From Desulfopila inferna (GTDB taxonomy: Bacteria; Desulfobacterota; Desulfobulbia; Desulfobulbales; Desulfocapsaceae): a stretch of DNA of 64,000 nt. Numbering within the stretch: the first letter of the stretch is position 1; each line of letters begins with the position of its first letter. Location of the stretch: contig NZ_JAFFQE010000003.1 in the NCBI RefSeq assembly GCF_016919005.1, positions 496,001-560,000 of the forward strand, written 5' to 3'. Position numbers and translations under genes: made by a program. This document shows positions 37,166 through 46,120 of this stretch, one piece after another. The notes beneath the pieces are model-generated. The model was not told where the DNA came from. It saw only the letters and a list, made by a program, of their open reading frames with translations, and made no database searches.

Positions 37166-37541
37166 TCCTTACCGGTTCTACCGGCAATTAGCTTTATAGA
37201 TTGAGGAATTACGTCACGACCTCTTTCATCAAATACGAGTAGATGCATACGTGGCTCGACCCCATTTCGAGATCGCACCCCGATAGAATGAAACCACGAA
37301 CGGATATCAGCCACCGGCCATAAGAATACCGCCGATCCCGCCTGATAACCCCTGGCAAAAAGCCGCCAACGCCACGAAAGCCGCACTCGCGCTCATTGTT
37401 TGATCTTGCCTTTTGGTAATGAAATTAAGACGATTCGCGGCGGCGAGTACCGCACCGCCGAACATGATCTGCTTTTTAAATCCAATGTCCCAAATAACCA
37501 GCAAATAAGGAGCGGAATGTAGCGACGTGTAGAATGTGTCT
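37166..37541. other. Degraded DNA upstream of the fic remnant
   Basis: Minus-strand frames contain protein-like pieces in two registers, for example SIGVRSRNGVEPRMHLLVF and SASAAFVALAAFCQG, that shift frame near 37320. This suggests one or more decayed genes. I cannot name a family. Confidence 0.3.
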
Positions 37542-37829
37542 TTATTTGTCTGACTCAATTTGCCCTGTTATAGGTTTTCTACAATCGTGTTTGTGCTTCG
37601 AAGTGGCAAAATATTTTCTATATGGAATCATCCATGTAACACAAGATATAATCCACACTAAACTGCCAAGTATTGCTAAAATATCTCCATTTTTAATACC
37701 TGATAAAATAAATATTGCGCCAGAAATACAAAATCCTACTAAAGCAAATAGTTCTAGTTTCCAATCTTGTTCATATTTTTTTGTTCTTTCCCAATTTTTA
37801 GAATCAAAATTTTTATTAATTTTAGTCAT
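37542..37829 (-). CDS. Small two-helix membrane protein, 95 aa
   Basis: Two hydrophobic segments (LFALVGFCISGAIFILSG and ILAILGSLVWIISCVTWMI) follow a charged N-terminus and precede a basic tail. The base composition is markedly more A+T-rich than neighbouring host genes, suggesting recent acquisition. No clear ribosome-binding site is present. It lies directly beyond the left inverted repeat of the REP-associated transposase unit. Function unknown. Confidence 0.45.
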   Translation of the reverse strand: MTKINKNFDSKNWERTKKYEQDWKLELFALVGFCISGAIFILSGIKNGDILAILGSLVWIISCVTWMIPYRKYFATSKHKHDCRKPITGQIESDK

Positions 37830-37837
37830 AATTAAAG

Positions 37838-37862
37838 AAGGGGTCAAATTTTTGCATGACTC
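37838..37862 (+). repeat. Inverted repeat, left end of RAYT unit
   Basis: AAGGGGTCAAATTTTTGCAT followed by GACTC matches 20 of 25 positions of the reverse complement of 38854-38878, on the other side of the transposase gene. Such GGGTCAA...TTGACTC ends are typical of REP-associated transposase units. Confidence 0.7.
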
Positions 37863-38824
37863 TTGTTGAGTTTAAGGTTTATTTTTTCAATCCGGCTACG
37901 GAGCTCCTTGTTTTTAGAAAGCTGCTCTTCCATCCTAGTGACAATACTGCTCACCGAACTGTATGTCAAAAGCTCAAACTCCCGCCCAATCTCTTCCAAT
38001 CGCAAACCGCATCTTTTTCTGGCAAGATATATCGACACGTTGCGAGGCTCGTTCACCTGCCCTCGTTTTGATTGCTTTAAGTGCCTTTGTTCAACCTGAT
38101 AGTGTTGGCAAACCACCAGTTTTATGTTGTCTATTGTTGGAGCAAGGTGCCTTGATTGAGGGATCTCTTTTTGATTTTGAAGCTGGTGATATGTGGCCTT
38201 AACCCACTCGATAAAATCTCGTGAGCCGAAAAACGAAGCAAGGTTTTTCTTGCCGAAAAAATCAGTGACTTCGGCAGAGTCTTCGCCTTTTACAAAGATC
38301 TTATACTGTTTTATCGCTTTATGTTGTTCACGGTCAAACATGCCGAGCAGGAATCCTTTATGCAACCAACCCCATTTTTCCGTGGAAAAAATATACCCCT
38401 GATGGCTTGACCAGGGATAATCATCAAGGGTATCGCACATGTTTGCCCTTACAGGATTTCTGTGAATGTAACGCAACAACTCCAGCAGATGACTATCTTC
38501 TTGTACAAGAACACTCTTATAGCGTCCGCGAAACAATTGTCCATCTATGTTGTGACGTCGGTTGTATCGCTGAGTATAAACACCGTTAAGGTGTCGTATC
38601 GCCCGCGACAGGTTTCCGGCAGGTGTCTGCACAAGAATGTGATAATGATTCGACATCAGACAAAATGCAGAAACCATGAGGTCAAACATCTCAGAGGCTT
38701 CCTGCAATAGAGCAATAAAAGTCTCATAGTCATCGTTGTCTGCAAAGACATTTTCGCCACGCCTTCCACGGTTCATCACATGATACCAGGCGCCGGGGTA
38801 TTCTATTCGAAGAGGTCTGGTCAT
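37844..38824 (-). CDS. REP-associated tyrosine transposase (Y1/IS200-like)
   Basis: The 326-aa protein starts MTRPLRIEYPGAWYHVMNRG. It carries the HUH motif in LMSNHYHILVQT and the catalytic Tyr region GVYTQRYNRRH, with the GQLFRGRYKSVLV and YIHRNPVRA blocks of the Y1 transposase family. Residues about 215-326 form a DnaA-C-like DNA-binding extension (ISIYLARKRCGLRLEEIGREF-like). The start is placed at the conserved MTRPLRI rather than 12 codons upstream. Flanking imperfect inverted repeats suggest a complete unit. RAYT proteins mobilise REP palindromes in cis or trans. Confidence 0.92.
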   Translation of the reverse strand: MTRPLRIEYPGAWYHVMNRGRRGENVFADNDDYETFIALLQEASEMFDLMVSAFCLMSNHYHILVQTPAGNLSRAIRHLNGVYTQRYNRRHNIDGQLFRGRYKSVLVQEDSHLLELLRYIHRNPVRANMCDTLDDYPWSSHQGYIFSTEKWGWLHKGFLLGMFDREQHKAIKQYKIFVKGEDSAEVTDFFGKKNLASFFGSRDFIEWVKATYHQLQNQKEIPQSRHLAPTIDNIKLVVCQHYQVEQRHLKQSKRGQVNEPRNVSIYLARKRCGLRLEEIGREFELLTYSSVSSIVTRMEEQLSKNKELRSRIEKINLKLNKSHAKI

Positions 38825-38853
38825 GGAGAAAAGTTTATTATAATCAGCCGAAT

Positions 38854-38878
38854 GAGTCAAGCAAAGACTTGACCCTTA
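38854..38878 (-). repeat. Inverted repeat, right end of RAYT unit
   Basis: It is the partner of 37838-37862: read on the minus strand it begins TAAGGGTCAAGTCTTTGCTT. Together the two define a unit of about 1.04 kb containing only the transposase gene. Confidence 0.7.
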
Positions 38879-39043
38879 TTTCTTATTTTATTGGATGCGT
38901 TCATGCCGCAACATTCACGATCATGATTTGATAGACACCGATGATGGCAGTTGCGATGCGGACTGCTCCTTGAGGGTGGCGGTGAGAGCGGCCTGCCTTA
39001 ATCGGACAGGCAGGGAGAAATGGCAGACGGCACGATAATACTG

Positions 39044-39913
39044 TTAATCGTTCAGGTCATTTGCCATGTTTATCGAAGTGTAGGGAATTTGGAGATAGCG
39101 AAGTACTGTTGCAGTTTTTTTCCAGGAATGGCGATAGAGCAGATCTGTGAGGTTTAAACCGATACCGAGGTAAATATTCCGTTCCCTGTCCTCGTCCGGA
39201 TCGCCGAAGTTGCGGGCATAATATCCCAGATGAATCTCCACATGGCGCAGGAAGCTCTGCTTCATGGCTGCGAATCCGTTCAGCTTCAGTGCCAGAAGAT
39301 ATTTGGAGTTCTCATAATCGGTAAAAACATCAGTCTGCTCAAATTTTGGTGTGTACTCCCAGCGAAAATCGAGCTTCTCGGCGAGGTCGGGCGTGGTGTA
39401 GAGCACATATCCCAGGAGTGCCCCAACACCATTGGCAAGCAGATCCTCGTAGGAAAATCCATAGCTGCTGAAGGAATCTCCCACTTCCATATACCCCATG
39501 ATGGCAAATGAAGAGACTGCACCGTAGAGCGCAGCTTTATCCTCCGGATATCCCCAATGACTGTAGAGAGCGGCCAGGGCATGGCTGAAGGCATAGTTGC
39601 TGTAGGCGTGGCCAATTTTATCGGCTCCGCCGTCGTCAGTCGAATTGCCGAACCAGCCTTCCGATTCAGCATGGGGAGAGCGAGAGAAATAATCCCACTC
39701 CAGGACTCCCCACAAGGTCACCAGACCGGTTCCGCTTGCCACGACCGGCAGCATGCCGGTTTTCTGCTCCTGCACAGAGATGGACGATGTCATATCTACC
39801 TGTTCAGCATGAAGGGACCGGTACGCAGTCGGCCCGAAATCCTCCGCCCTTAATGATCTCATGCCCAGCAATAGCAGAAGGATGCAGAAAAAGAGACGGA
39901 AAAGAGTTGTCAT
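39044..39913 (-). CDS. DUF2279-type predicted envelope protein, 289 aa
   Basis: The start at MTTLFRLFFCILLLLLG is chosen because AAGGA lies 9 nt upstream and it opens a signal peptide (to about residue 24). The body shows the DUF2279/YfiM-like pattern DKIGHAYSNYAFSHALA, SSFAIMGYMEVGDSFS, YGFSYEDLLANGVGALLGY, followed by a beta-rich C-terminus (HLGYYARNFG, IYLGIGLNLTDLLY). Probably an outer-envelope protein; function unknown. It lies just outside the left repeat of the proposed island, divided from it by about 230 bp. Confidence 0.8.
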   Translation of the reverse strand: MTTLFRLFFCILLLLLGMRSLRAEDFGPTAYRSLHAEQVDMTSSISVQEQKTGMLPVVASGTGLVTLWGVLEWDYFSRSPHAESEGWFGNSTDDGGADKIGHAYSNYAFSHALAALYSHWGYPEDKAALYGAVSSFAIMGYMEVGDSFSSYGFSYEDLLANGVGALLGYVLYTTPDLAEKLDFRWEYTPKFEQTDVFTDYENSKYLLALKLNGFAAMKQSFLRHVEIHLGYYARNFGDPDEDRERNIYLGIGLNLTDLLYRHSWKKTATVLRYLQIPYTSINMANDLND

Positions 39914-40142
39914 TGCTCTTATCCTTTTGTTTTTTAAATTGGCAGCAAATGTGCCACCTCCTAAAGGTGGCAAGGCATAGGTCCATCACAATAAGCAGTT
40001 CTTTCCACGTTGCCGAAACTCCGCAAAGGTTATTTACGAGGCTGGAATGCAAAAAAACCTGGGTGAACAAGGGGAAGACCGTAGGACAGAGCTTTTCTCT
40101 GGCCATAGGTTTGCTCCTTTGACATGAGGTTATGGTTGATTG

Positions 40143-40190
40143 TCAATGGCTCGAACACCATATGCACGGGTAATAGGCCCGGGACAGCAT
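40143..40190 (-). repeat. Direct repeat, left copy of hydrogenase 3' end (attL-like)
   Basis: On the minus strand this reads ATG CTG TCC CGG GCC TAT TAC CCG... and encodes MLSRAYYPCIWCSSH-stop. The real hydrogenase tail is MLARAYDPCISCSSH-stop. Four of 48 bases differ, changing the Ni-site DPC to YPC. No other hydrogenase sequence surrounds it. Beyond it (towards 40106) an AAAGGAG and an ATG open an unrecognised frame. Confidence 0.85.
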
Positions 40191-40248
40191 GGTTACCTGA
40201 GCATCTTGCTATTTTTTATGCTTTTACAAATTTATGCATATATTCGTT

Positions 40249-41259
40249 TTACATCAATCCAAAGAGAAAATTCTTTACGCAATCGCCTAGAATATCAGTG
40301 TTATATCCACCTTCCTGGCAAACTAAGGTTGGTAATCCCAGTGACTTAAACTGGTTACCAATTGAAATATAATCTTCTGTATGAAGCTTAAAACCACCTA
40401 TCGGGTCCTTCATATGCGTATCAAACCCGGCAGCAATAATTAAATACGCTGGTTTAAACTCACGTATCTTATCAAGAATTCTATCAACAGCCGCACTATA
40501 TTGCGCTATTGAGGAGTCCTTGAGTAAAGGTTCATTATAATTTGTGCCAGCTGCCTGTCCCTTTCCTTGTTCATTCGCGTATCCCCAAAAATATGGATAT
40601 TCATTTGCAGGATCGCAATGAATTGATGCTGTAAATACAGATTTTATTTCATCAAAAAACTCCTGGGTTCCGTTTCCATGATGATAATCGATATCCACAA
40701 TAGCTACTTTTCCCTCAGGCAATAAATACTCAGCGGCAGTAGCTGCATTATTAAAATAACAATACCCCCCAAAAACCCGCGGGCCGGCATGATGGCCGGA
40801 AGGCCTGCATAAGGCATATATAGTTTTCTCAAGCCCTTCGCGCAGCATTTCAGCACCGGTTAATGCGGTCTCAGCTGAAGCCCTGGCAACTTCGTAGGTT
40901 TTCTTTTTAATAGGGGTAACGGCATCAGTACACCATATTCCACCCCACAAAGGTGAATCTATCTTTTTCTGAAGGTTGGCACCTTCCCCGGGAAACAGAT
41001 CCGGATAAAATTCTTCTTCATCGTTTTTTAAACTTAATCCTGTTTTAAGGATGTAATCGTGGTATGGATGAAGCTTGGAAATCAGCCGTTCCGGAAATTT
41101 TTTTGCAGTTGTAAATTCGAATCGCTTGTCCCCACGAAGAGCTTTTTTTATGGATTCAACACGAAGAGGAGTGTCCTTAACTTCGTAAGCTTCGGGTCCG
41201 AGCTGATACTTCCAATGTGGATTATGTAAGCTGTCGTTATATTTTTCTATTACTTTCAT
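40249..41259 (-). CDS. Histone-deacetylase-family / acetylpolyamine amidohydrolase-like protein
   Basis: The 336-aa protein has the arginase/deacetylase-fold motifs: RPSGHHAGP (about residue 157, catalytic His pair), VDIDYHHGNGTQE (about 190, Zn ligands Asp and His), IIAAGFDTHMKDPIGG (about 279, third Zn ligand Asp) and QEGGYN (about 316, transition-state Tyr). Such enzymes hydrolyse N-acyl amides of lysine or polyamines. The ATG at 41259 overlaps the upstream stop as ATGA, so translation is coupled to the ATP-grasp/peptidase fusion. The frame continues upstream, but homology starts here. A+T-rich codon use; within the proposed island. Confidence 0.88.
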   Translation of the reverse strand: MKVIEKYNDSLHNPHWKYQLGPEAYEVKDTPLRVESIKKALRGDKRFEFTTAKKFPERLISKLHPYHDYILKTGLSLKNDEEEFYPDLFPGEGANLQKKIDSPLWGGIWCTDAVTPIKKKTYEVARASAETALTGAEMLREGLEKTIYALCRPSGHHAGPRVFGGYCYFNNAATAAEYLLPEGKVAIVDIDYHHGNGTQEFFDEIKSVFTASIHCDPANEYPYFWGYANEQGKGQAAGTNYNEPLLKDSSIAQYSAAVDRILDKIREFKPAYLIIAAGFDTHMKDPIGGFKLHTEDYISIGNQFKSLGLPTLVCQEGGYNTDILGDCVKNFLFGLM

Positions 41260-43403
41260 GGATGTATTTTTTGTGGGTTTAATAATTCGAGAATACGCTG
41301 ATGTGGAACTGCCGGACACTCTCGTTTTTCACGTCCATTCATTCCATTAGAGCAAAAAACGGCATTTATAACTGACTCTTCGGTTGCTTCTACCACTGCT
41401 TCGTAAACCAGATTTATATGATTATCCGAAATACACTTTAGATGAATAAAATTACTTTTAGAACTATTGGCCCGGGGCTTACGATTACCGGTGCTAAAGG
41501 CAATAATTATTTCACCACTCGTTGAAGCAGCATAAGAACCGGTACGTCCAAGACCAAGGGCAGCTCGTTTTGCCACTCGGTTCAACTGGCTGTTAATCAG
41601 AGGGATGTCGGTAGCAACCACTACAATAATCGAACCTTCAGATGCTTCGCGACGTCCGGTTTTATCAAATTCCTTATCGAGAATTCTTCCGACAACACCT
41701 CCATCAATTGTCAGATTGCGCATTTTGCCAAAGTTGGAAAGGACAAGCACTCCAACAGTATAGGTGTCATCTTCTGCTATATTGATAATACGGGACGAAG
41801 TTCCAATTCCACCGGCAAAATCAAAACTTGTCATACCGGTACCAGCACCTATAGAACCTTGTTTTACAGGACCCGAAGATGCTGACTGGATAGCCTTGAT
41901 AGCATCCTGTCCCGAACATGTCCCTACTCGAATATCATTCAAAAAAGAATCGTCAGCTTCTCCAACAACAGGCAAAATCACATCGGTTTCGGTACCAAGT
42001 TTTGGGTATTTTTTGATTTTGTGATTAACCACCCCGGTGTGTACCCTTCCAACAGAATGTGAGTTAGTTAAAAGAATTGGTGTTTCTAGCCAACCTGTCT
42101 CTAAAACCTGTGTCAAACCAGCAACTTCTCCAACTCCATTTAATATAAAACCACCTGCTGCTATCCTATTTGTATACGTTTGTCCGGCAGGCATAATGGC
42201 TGTAACCCCCGTGCGTATCTTGCTGATTTCTGTTCCACCGGGAATTTGAACATTATCTTCAACACGTGAGAAATGGCCAACACGTACGCCTTTAACATCT
42301 GTAATGGCATTATTTACTCCAGGAGGCATACGTCCAATTTGAATTCCAAGTTCCCTGGCATTAGGCCGTGGAGTTTCATAGGAAAAATCATCTTTTTTAG
42401 GTTGCTTTGCAGATTTGATAGCAAGACCGTAACGGCGTGCAGCCGAACGAATAATTAACCGCAAGGCATCGCGAAATTCGAGGTTACGAGATTTGGCCGC
42501 AGTCATGAGAGACGCATCTGGGTGAAGACTTGGCAAGGGATTAAGTTCAATAAAATAAGGTTTCCCTTTAGAATTTAATCGAATATCTACCCGGCCAACA
42601 TCAGGACAAGACATGATTTCAAAAACATCGCGAGCCATTTTTGTTACCGCTTTTTCTTCTTCGGTATTTATAGGTGCAGGACAGATAACACTCACTGATT
42701 TTGCAGCTTCGCCACCTTGCTTCATGTCATAATCGTAAATGTTGTATTTACTCCCTGTTTTTTTAACATCAAAAGTATGTTCGACAATGTCAAGAAGCTT
42801 TCCGGGGAAACTCTCCAGAAAGGGAACACTAAGTTCGCGGCCGTCGATATACTCTTCAACAACAAGACCTGCAGGATAATGGATCAAAAGACTATTTATT
42901 CTTGCGAGAGCTTGCTCCATTGTTTCAACTACTGAATCTTGGGTAATTCCTTTACTTGACCCTTCTGAATTTGGTTTAATCATCAAGGGATAGTGTAAAT
43001 CGTCGGGTATTATGCGCTCTTTTTCTGTTATTAAAACGCCTCTGGGAACACTAATCCCATGAGAAGACAAAACGGTTTTGGCAAGATGTTTATCAAGATT
43101 AAGATGAAGAAGAGAAGCGTTCCCACCTGTAAACGGAATACCCATCTGTTCGTACAACCCGGGATAAAAGGCTTCCCGGGAACTGCCTATCGTTCCTTCT
43201 GCCAAATTAAAAACAAGGTCAGGTTCACTTTCAAGCAGGCGCTCAATTACTTTATCTGGTTTACCGGAAACCTCAACCAAGGTAACTGTGTGTTGAAGGC
43301 TGCTGATTGCCTCGCTTATTCTGGTAATGTCAGCTACAGTTAAAAGTTCAGCTGTAGCTTCAGTGTCATCGGTGCGAAGGTTGTATGCAATCGTTATTCT
43401 CAT
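41256..43403 (-). CDS. ATP-grasp ligase fused to P1-family (DmpA-like) peptidase, 715 aa
   Basis: Residues 1-325 resemble D-Ala-D-Ala ligase-type ATP-grasp enzymes: YPLMIKPNSEGSSKGIT (ATP-binding Lys), LVVEEYIDGRELSVPFLE, DVGRVDIRLNSKGKPYFIEL and NPLPSLHPDASLM (metal and substrate loop). After a linker, residues about 350-715 form a P1 (DmpA/BapA) aminopeptidase: GVNNAITDVKGVRVGHFS, NSHSVGRVHTGV, GSIGAGTGMTSFDFAGGIGT with the Ser of GTSSR (about 533) in the autocleavage/nucleophile region. Thus one chain carries a ligase that makes, and an N-terminal hydrolase that cleaves, amide bonds. It is translationally coupled (ATGA) to a deacetylase-family gene. I know of no characterised protein with this fusion. 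A+T-rich, probably acquired. Confidence 0.85.
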   Translation of the reverse strand: MRITIAYNLRTDDTEATAELLTVADITRISEAISSLQHTVTLVEVSGKPDKVIERLLESEPDLVFNLAEGTIGSSREAFYPGLYEQMGIPFTGGNASLLHLNLDKHLAKTVLSSHGISVPRGVLITEKERIIPDDLHYPLMIKPNSEGSSKGITQDSVVETMEQALARINSLLIHYPAGLVVEEYIDGRELSVPFLESFPGKLLDIVEHTFDVKKTGSKYNIYDYDMKQGGEAAKSVSVICPAPINTEEEKAVTKMARDVFEIMSCPDVGRVDIRLNSKGKPYFIELNPLPSLHPDASLMTAAKSRNLEFRDALRLIIRSAARRYGLAIKSAKQPKKDDFSYETPRPNARELGIQIGRMPPGVNNAITDVKGVRVGHFSRVEDNVQIPGGTEISKIRTGVTAIMPAGQTYTNRIAAGGFILNGVGEVAGLTQVLETGWLETPILLTNSHSVGRVHTGVVNHKIKKYPKLGTETDVILPVVGEADDSFLNDIRVGTCSGQDAIKAIQSASSGPVKQGSIGAGTGMTSFDFAGGIGTSSRIINIAEDDTYTVGVLVLSNFGKMRNLTIDGGVVGRILDKEFDKTGRREASEGSIIVVVATDIPLINSQLNRVAKRAALGLGRTGSYAASTSGEIIIAFSTGNRKPRANSSKSNFIHLKCISDNHINLVYEAVVEATEESVINAVFCSNGMNGREKRECPAVPHQRILELLNPQKIHP

Positions 43404-43990
43404 AGTATTATCTTTATCTGCAGTTTCCTGTGAATTTTCATGGTATCAACCCTGCTCCCTTAAGGCTACCATGTGCAGCAACGTTTTGACCAAAGATTTT
43501 TGCTGTCTTTGCCATGGCAGTGGGCAAATCGGTTAAAAATCCTGACCCAATGCTTCCTCTGCTATAATTCTTCGTACATCAGAAAAGGCAAAACCTGATC
43601 GTGAAATGGGGTCAAGCCCGCTCTTGGCTTTTATGCACACTCTTGGCAATTACATCATGTTCTTTCATCGCTTCTTGTCGCCATCAAGTCTGGCTTTCAT
43701 ATTCGCCGATCCGTACCAAAAGCATTTTACCCGTCAGGGAGCCAACCGATAACCCCTTTTACAATTGCTCCCTGATGGTTACACTCCTCTATGACAAAGA
43801 AGATTTGCCTTATCAGTTGGATCCTCCTGCGTAAAACGGGATTTTGGCGGGTTGAGCTCCTGCATAAGGTGCTTTGAAGCCTTCGGCATCCCAAAACAGG
43901 AAAGTTAGCCGAAGTCAGCAACATAAGAGACTTGATTCCAGGTATTCATAGAGAAAATAATCATTATTACGAGCTCATGAGGAGGATCCC
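43404..43990. other. Intergenic, no gene recognised
   Basis: The stretch holds GGGTCAAG- and TGACCC-type fragments (near 43550 and 43608) reminiscent of RAYT ends, and a TGCCATGGCA palindrome near 43511. A 77-codon frame at 43601 starts with a hydrophobic segment but has no ribosome-binding site and no recognisable domain. The promoter of nnrU should lie at its right end. Confidence 0.35.
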
Positions 43991-44545
43991 ATGTATATAC
44001 TGCTCTTTGGTCTGATATTATTTTTCGCCATCCATCTCCTGCCGGCATCCGTTTCGCTGCGACAGCAGGCGGTACACCGGCTGGGAGAATATGGCTATAA
44101 AGGTGCTTTTGCCCTTATTGCACTTCTTGGTCTGGCGCTTGTCGTCTACGGCATGAGCGCAAGAGAATATATCATCATCTACCAGCCGCCGGTCTGGGCA
44201 CGGCATCTTGCCCTGGTCTTCATGCTGCCGGCTGCTATTCTGCTGGTTGCGGCCTATATGCCCACCAACCTCAAAAGATTCACCCGGCATCCGATGCTGT
44301 GGGGAGTGACGATCTGGGCCACCATCCATCTGTTGGCTAATGGCGATCTGGGATCGATTGTCCTCTTCTGCAGTTTCCTCGTCTATTCGCTGTTCGATAT
44401 GTGGTCGGCTAACAGGAGGGGGGCGAGCAAAAGCAATGAGACCAAACCACTGCGTTACGATGCAGGAATTGTGGTTACCGGTACGGCAGTGTATGGACTA
44501 CTATATTATCTACACCCGTATTTTTTTGGAGTTCCTGTGATATAA
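43991..44545 (+). CDS. NnrU family membrane protein, 184 aa
   Basis: It has five to six hydrophobic helices and the NnrU pattern FFAIHLLPASVSLRQ, YKGAFALIALLGLALVVYG, RFTRHPMLWGVTIWATIHLLANGDLGS, with conserved His residues in membrane segments. NnrU proteins are required for nitrite/NO metabolism in some bacteria and resemble isoprenylcysteine methyltransferase-type membrane folds; the activity is unknown. AGGAGG precedes the ATG. Unlike the deacetylase and fusion genes, its base composition is like that of the host. Confidence 0.88.
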   Translation: MYILLFGLILFFAIHLLPASVSLRQQAVHRLGEYGYKGAFALIALLGLALVVYGMSAREYIIIYQPPVWARHLALVFMLPAAILLVAAYMPTNLKRFTRHPMLWGVTIWATIHLLANGDLGSIVLFCSFLVYSLFDMWSANRRGASKSNETKPLRYDAGIVVTGTAVYGLLYYLHPYFFGVPVI

Positions 44546-44667
44546 GCCAAATTCAGCTGTGACGCTATTGACTTGATTTGAGAGGAGTGTCCATGACACT
44601 TCAAGGTTATATCTCTTTTTCGCTTCGAAGAGCCATCGCAGCCAAACCTGCCGGTCTCGACCAAAAC

Positions 44668-44751
44668 GAAGCAAAAACTCTTTCTGGGATTTCCCCGCTG
44701 GATTACATGAACTGGAACGTCTACAGATGCGATTCTCGTGAATCTGGCCAT
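44668..44751 (-). pseudogene. Fragment of a REP-associated transposase, N-terminus
   Basis: About 28 codons read MARFTRIASVDVPVHVIQRG and NPRKSF, the standard N-terminus of a RAYT transposase (usually HVIQRGNNRQ). The homology then stops. No HUH motif or catalytic Tyr follows. A CTGACCCC motif at about 44804 may be its decayed end. It differs from the intact RAYT at 37844, so it is from a second subfamily. Confidence 0.75.
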
Positions 44752-44979
44752 ATTGCTCCGATTGTTTACATTTCCAAATAGTAATAAACCAGATTTATTT
44801 TACTCTGACCCCATTTACCAGCCCCATTTCACCACCTCTCAGTATAACCGGAAAAATTGCAAGCGTCCGGGGAATGAATACTGTTTACTCTATACAAGCC
44901 TACGGAGTACTCAGACGACAGGCTAAGGATCCCGGCTGTCATCCATTGAAACTGTAAATTCCCTTACAAAGGAGATCCT

Positions 44980-45315
44980 ATGGCAAGCGAACTGGCAAGA
45001 AAAGAATGCGTCCCCTGCAAAGGAGGCACCTCTCCCCTGCAAGGTGAGGACATTGACTTACTGCACAGGCAATTGGCAGCTGATTGGCAGGTGGTGGATG
45101 GTCATCATCTTGCGAAGGCATTCTCGTTCAAGGACTTCCGCCAGGCCCTGGATTTTACCATCAAGGTAGGCCAACTCGCCGAGGACCAGTGGCATCACCC
45201 TGATATCCACCTCACCTGGGGGAAGGTCAAGTTAACCATCTGGACTCACACAATTAACGGGCTGACGGAGAGTGATTTTGTCTTTGCGGCAAAGGTGGAG
45301 GAATTATTGCGATAG
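44980..45315 (+). CDS. phhB: Pterin-4a-carbinolamine dehydratase
   Basis: The 111-aa protein has the PCD/DCoH pattern: HLAKAFSFKDFRQALDFTIKVGQLAEDQWHHPDIHLTW, containing the catalytic His-His-Pro and the conserved WG-KV-LTIWTHTINGLTESDF block. It dehydrates 4a-hydroxytetrahydropterin, recycling tetrahydropterin after aromatic amino acid hydroxylation, and also serves molybdopterin pathways. An AAGGAGATC site precedes the ATG. No phenylalanine hydroxylase is nearby. Confidence 0.93.
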   Translation: MASELARKECVPCKGGTSPLQGEDIDLLHRQLAADWQVVDGHHLAKAFSFKDFRQALDFTIKVGQLAEDQWHHPDIHLTWGKVKLTIWTHTINGLTESDFVFAAKVEELLR

Positions 45316-45456
45316 CACATTAAATCATGGGCGATCTCCCAAAGCTCCAAGAATATGATATATGCAACCTGCTATTATCCAAGCAGGCGCGCCAGACTTA
45401 TTTTAATCTGACCCTTTTTTCTCACCGAATATACCTCAAAATGCGACTGAGGATGG

Positions 45457-45758
45457 TTAGAAACAGATTATCGTCATGCCGTCGTTATGGTTTCTCACAG
45501 GAAAACATCGCATCGCGTTGTATTCATCAGCGCCGATATCGCAGCCGGTCAGCTGGCTAAACCCTGGACGCTTGTCTCCATCAATGTCATCATAGGGTGT
45601 TAATTGCTTTCCAGATAGTGGCACAGGGTGAACCACTTGAACCGCAGGATGCAGAATCATTACCAAGTGTACTGACATGGAAAATCGCAGAATACGCCTG
45701 TGTCTGAAACAACAATGACACAGCGACACACAGCAAAGCAACTGATAGTCTTCTCATG
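45457..45758 (-). pseudogene. Secreted beta-helix protein with internal deletion
   Basis: The first part, from ATG 45758, gives a signal peptide (MRRLSVALLCVAVSLLFQ...YSA) and the start of a parallel beta-helix domain (IFHVSTLGNDSASCGSSGSPC, then ATIWKAINTL). It then stops. In another register the C-terminal signature DDIDGDKRPGFSQLTGCDIG plus ADEYN follows at once. Intact proteins have hundreds of residues between these two parts, so the centre was deleted and the frame shifted. Confidence 0.75.
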
Positions 45759-45838
45759 GTTTGATCTCCTCGAATCAGCAATATTGCCAATGAAAACCGG
45801 CGAAAACGTGAATTGCCATGTAACTGCAGAATGTATCG

Positions 45839-46063
45839 TTGTTTGTTGCACTCCGCAAGGCCGTTAAAAAAGCAAGGATTCCTAAGCGGGTTACCTCGCA
45901 TACCTTCCGCCACAGCTATGCAAGCCATCTCCTGCAGGCGAATTACGATATCCGCACGATTCAGAAATTGCTGGGCCACAGTGATATACGGACAACGAGG
46001 ATCTATATTCATACGGTCAAGAGCGTGACGATCAAAGAGGCAAAAAGTCCATTGGATTTGTGA
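45839..46063 (+). pseudogene. Tyrosine recombinase (integron-integrase-like), C-terminal remnant
   Basis: About 75 codons encode [38 protein letters not shown] and IYIHTVKSV...AKSPLDL. This includes the HxxRH, LGH and catalytic Tyr motifs of tyrosine recombinases. The SPLDL ending and spacing are closest to integron and related phage-type integrases. The N-terminal core-binding domain and first catalytic Arg are missing, and an upstream stop (TAA, about 45820) bounds the frame. It ends 58 bp from the direct repeat at the hydrogenase 3' end. Confidence 0.85.
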
Positions 46064-46120
46064 GGTTCCGGTATGTCGTGCGTAAGACCACACTCAGACC
46101 GTTGCCGGCCTGGCCGCCTT

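Noticed and set aside
39804-40106. Minus-strand frame with AAAGGAG before its ATG, just outside the left repeat
   Set aside because: It overlaps the DUF2279 signal-peptide region and has no recognisable domain. It may be the old gene downstream of hydA, but it is too weak to list.
43601-43834. 77-codon frame with hydrophobic start
   Set aside because: No ribosome-binding site, and it sits in DNA with RAYT-end-like fragments.
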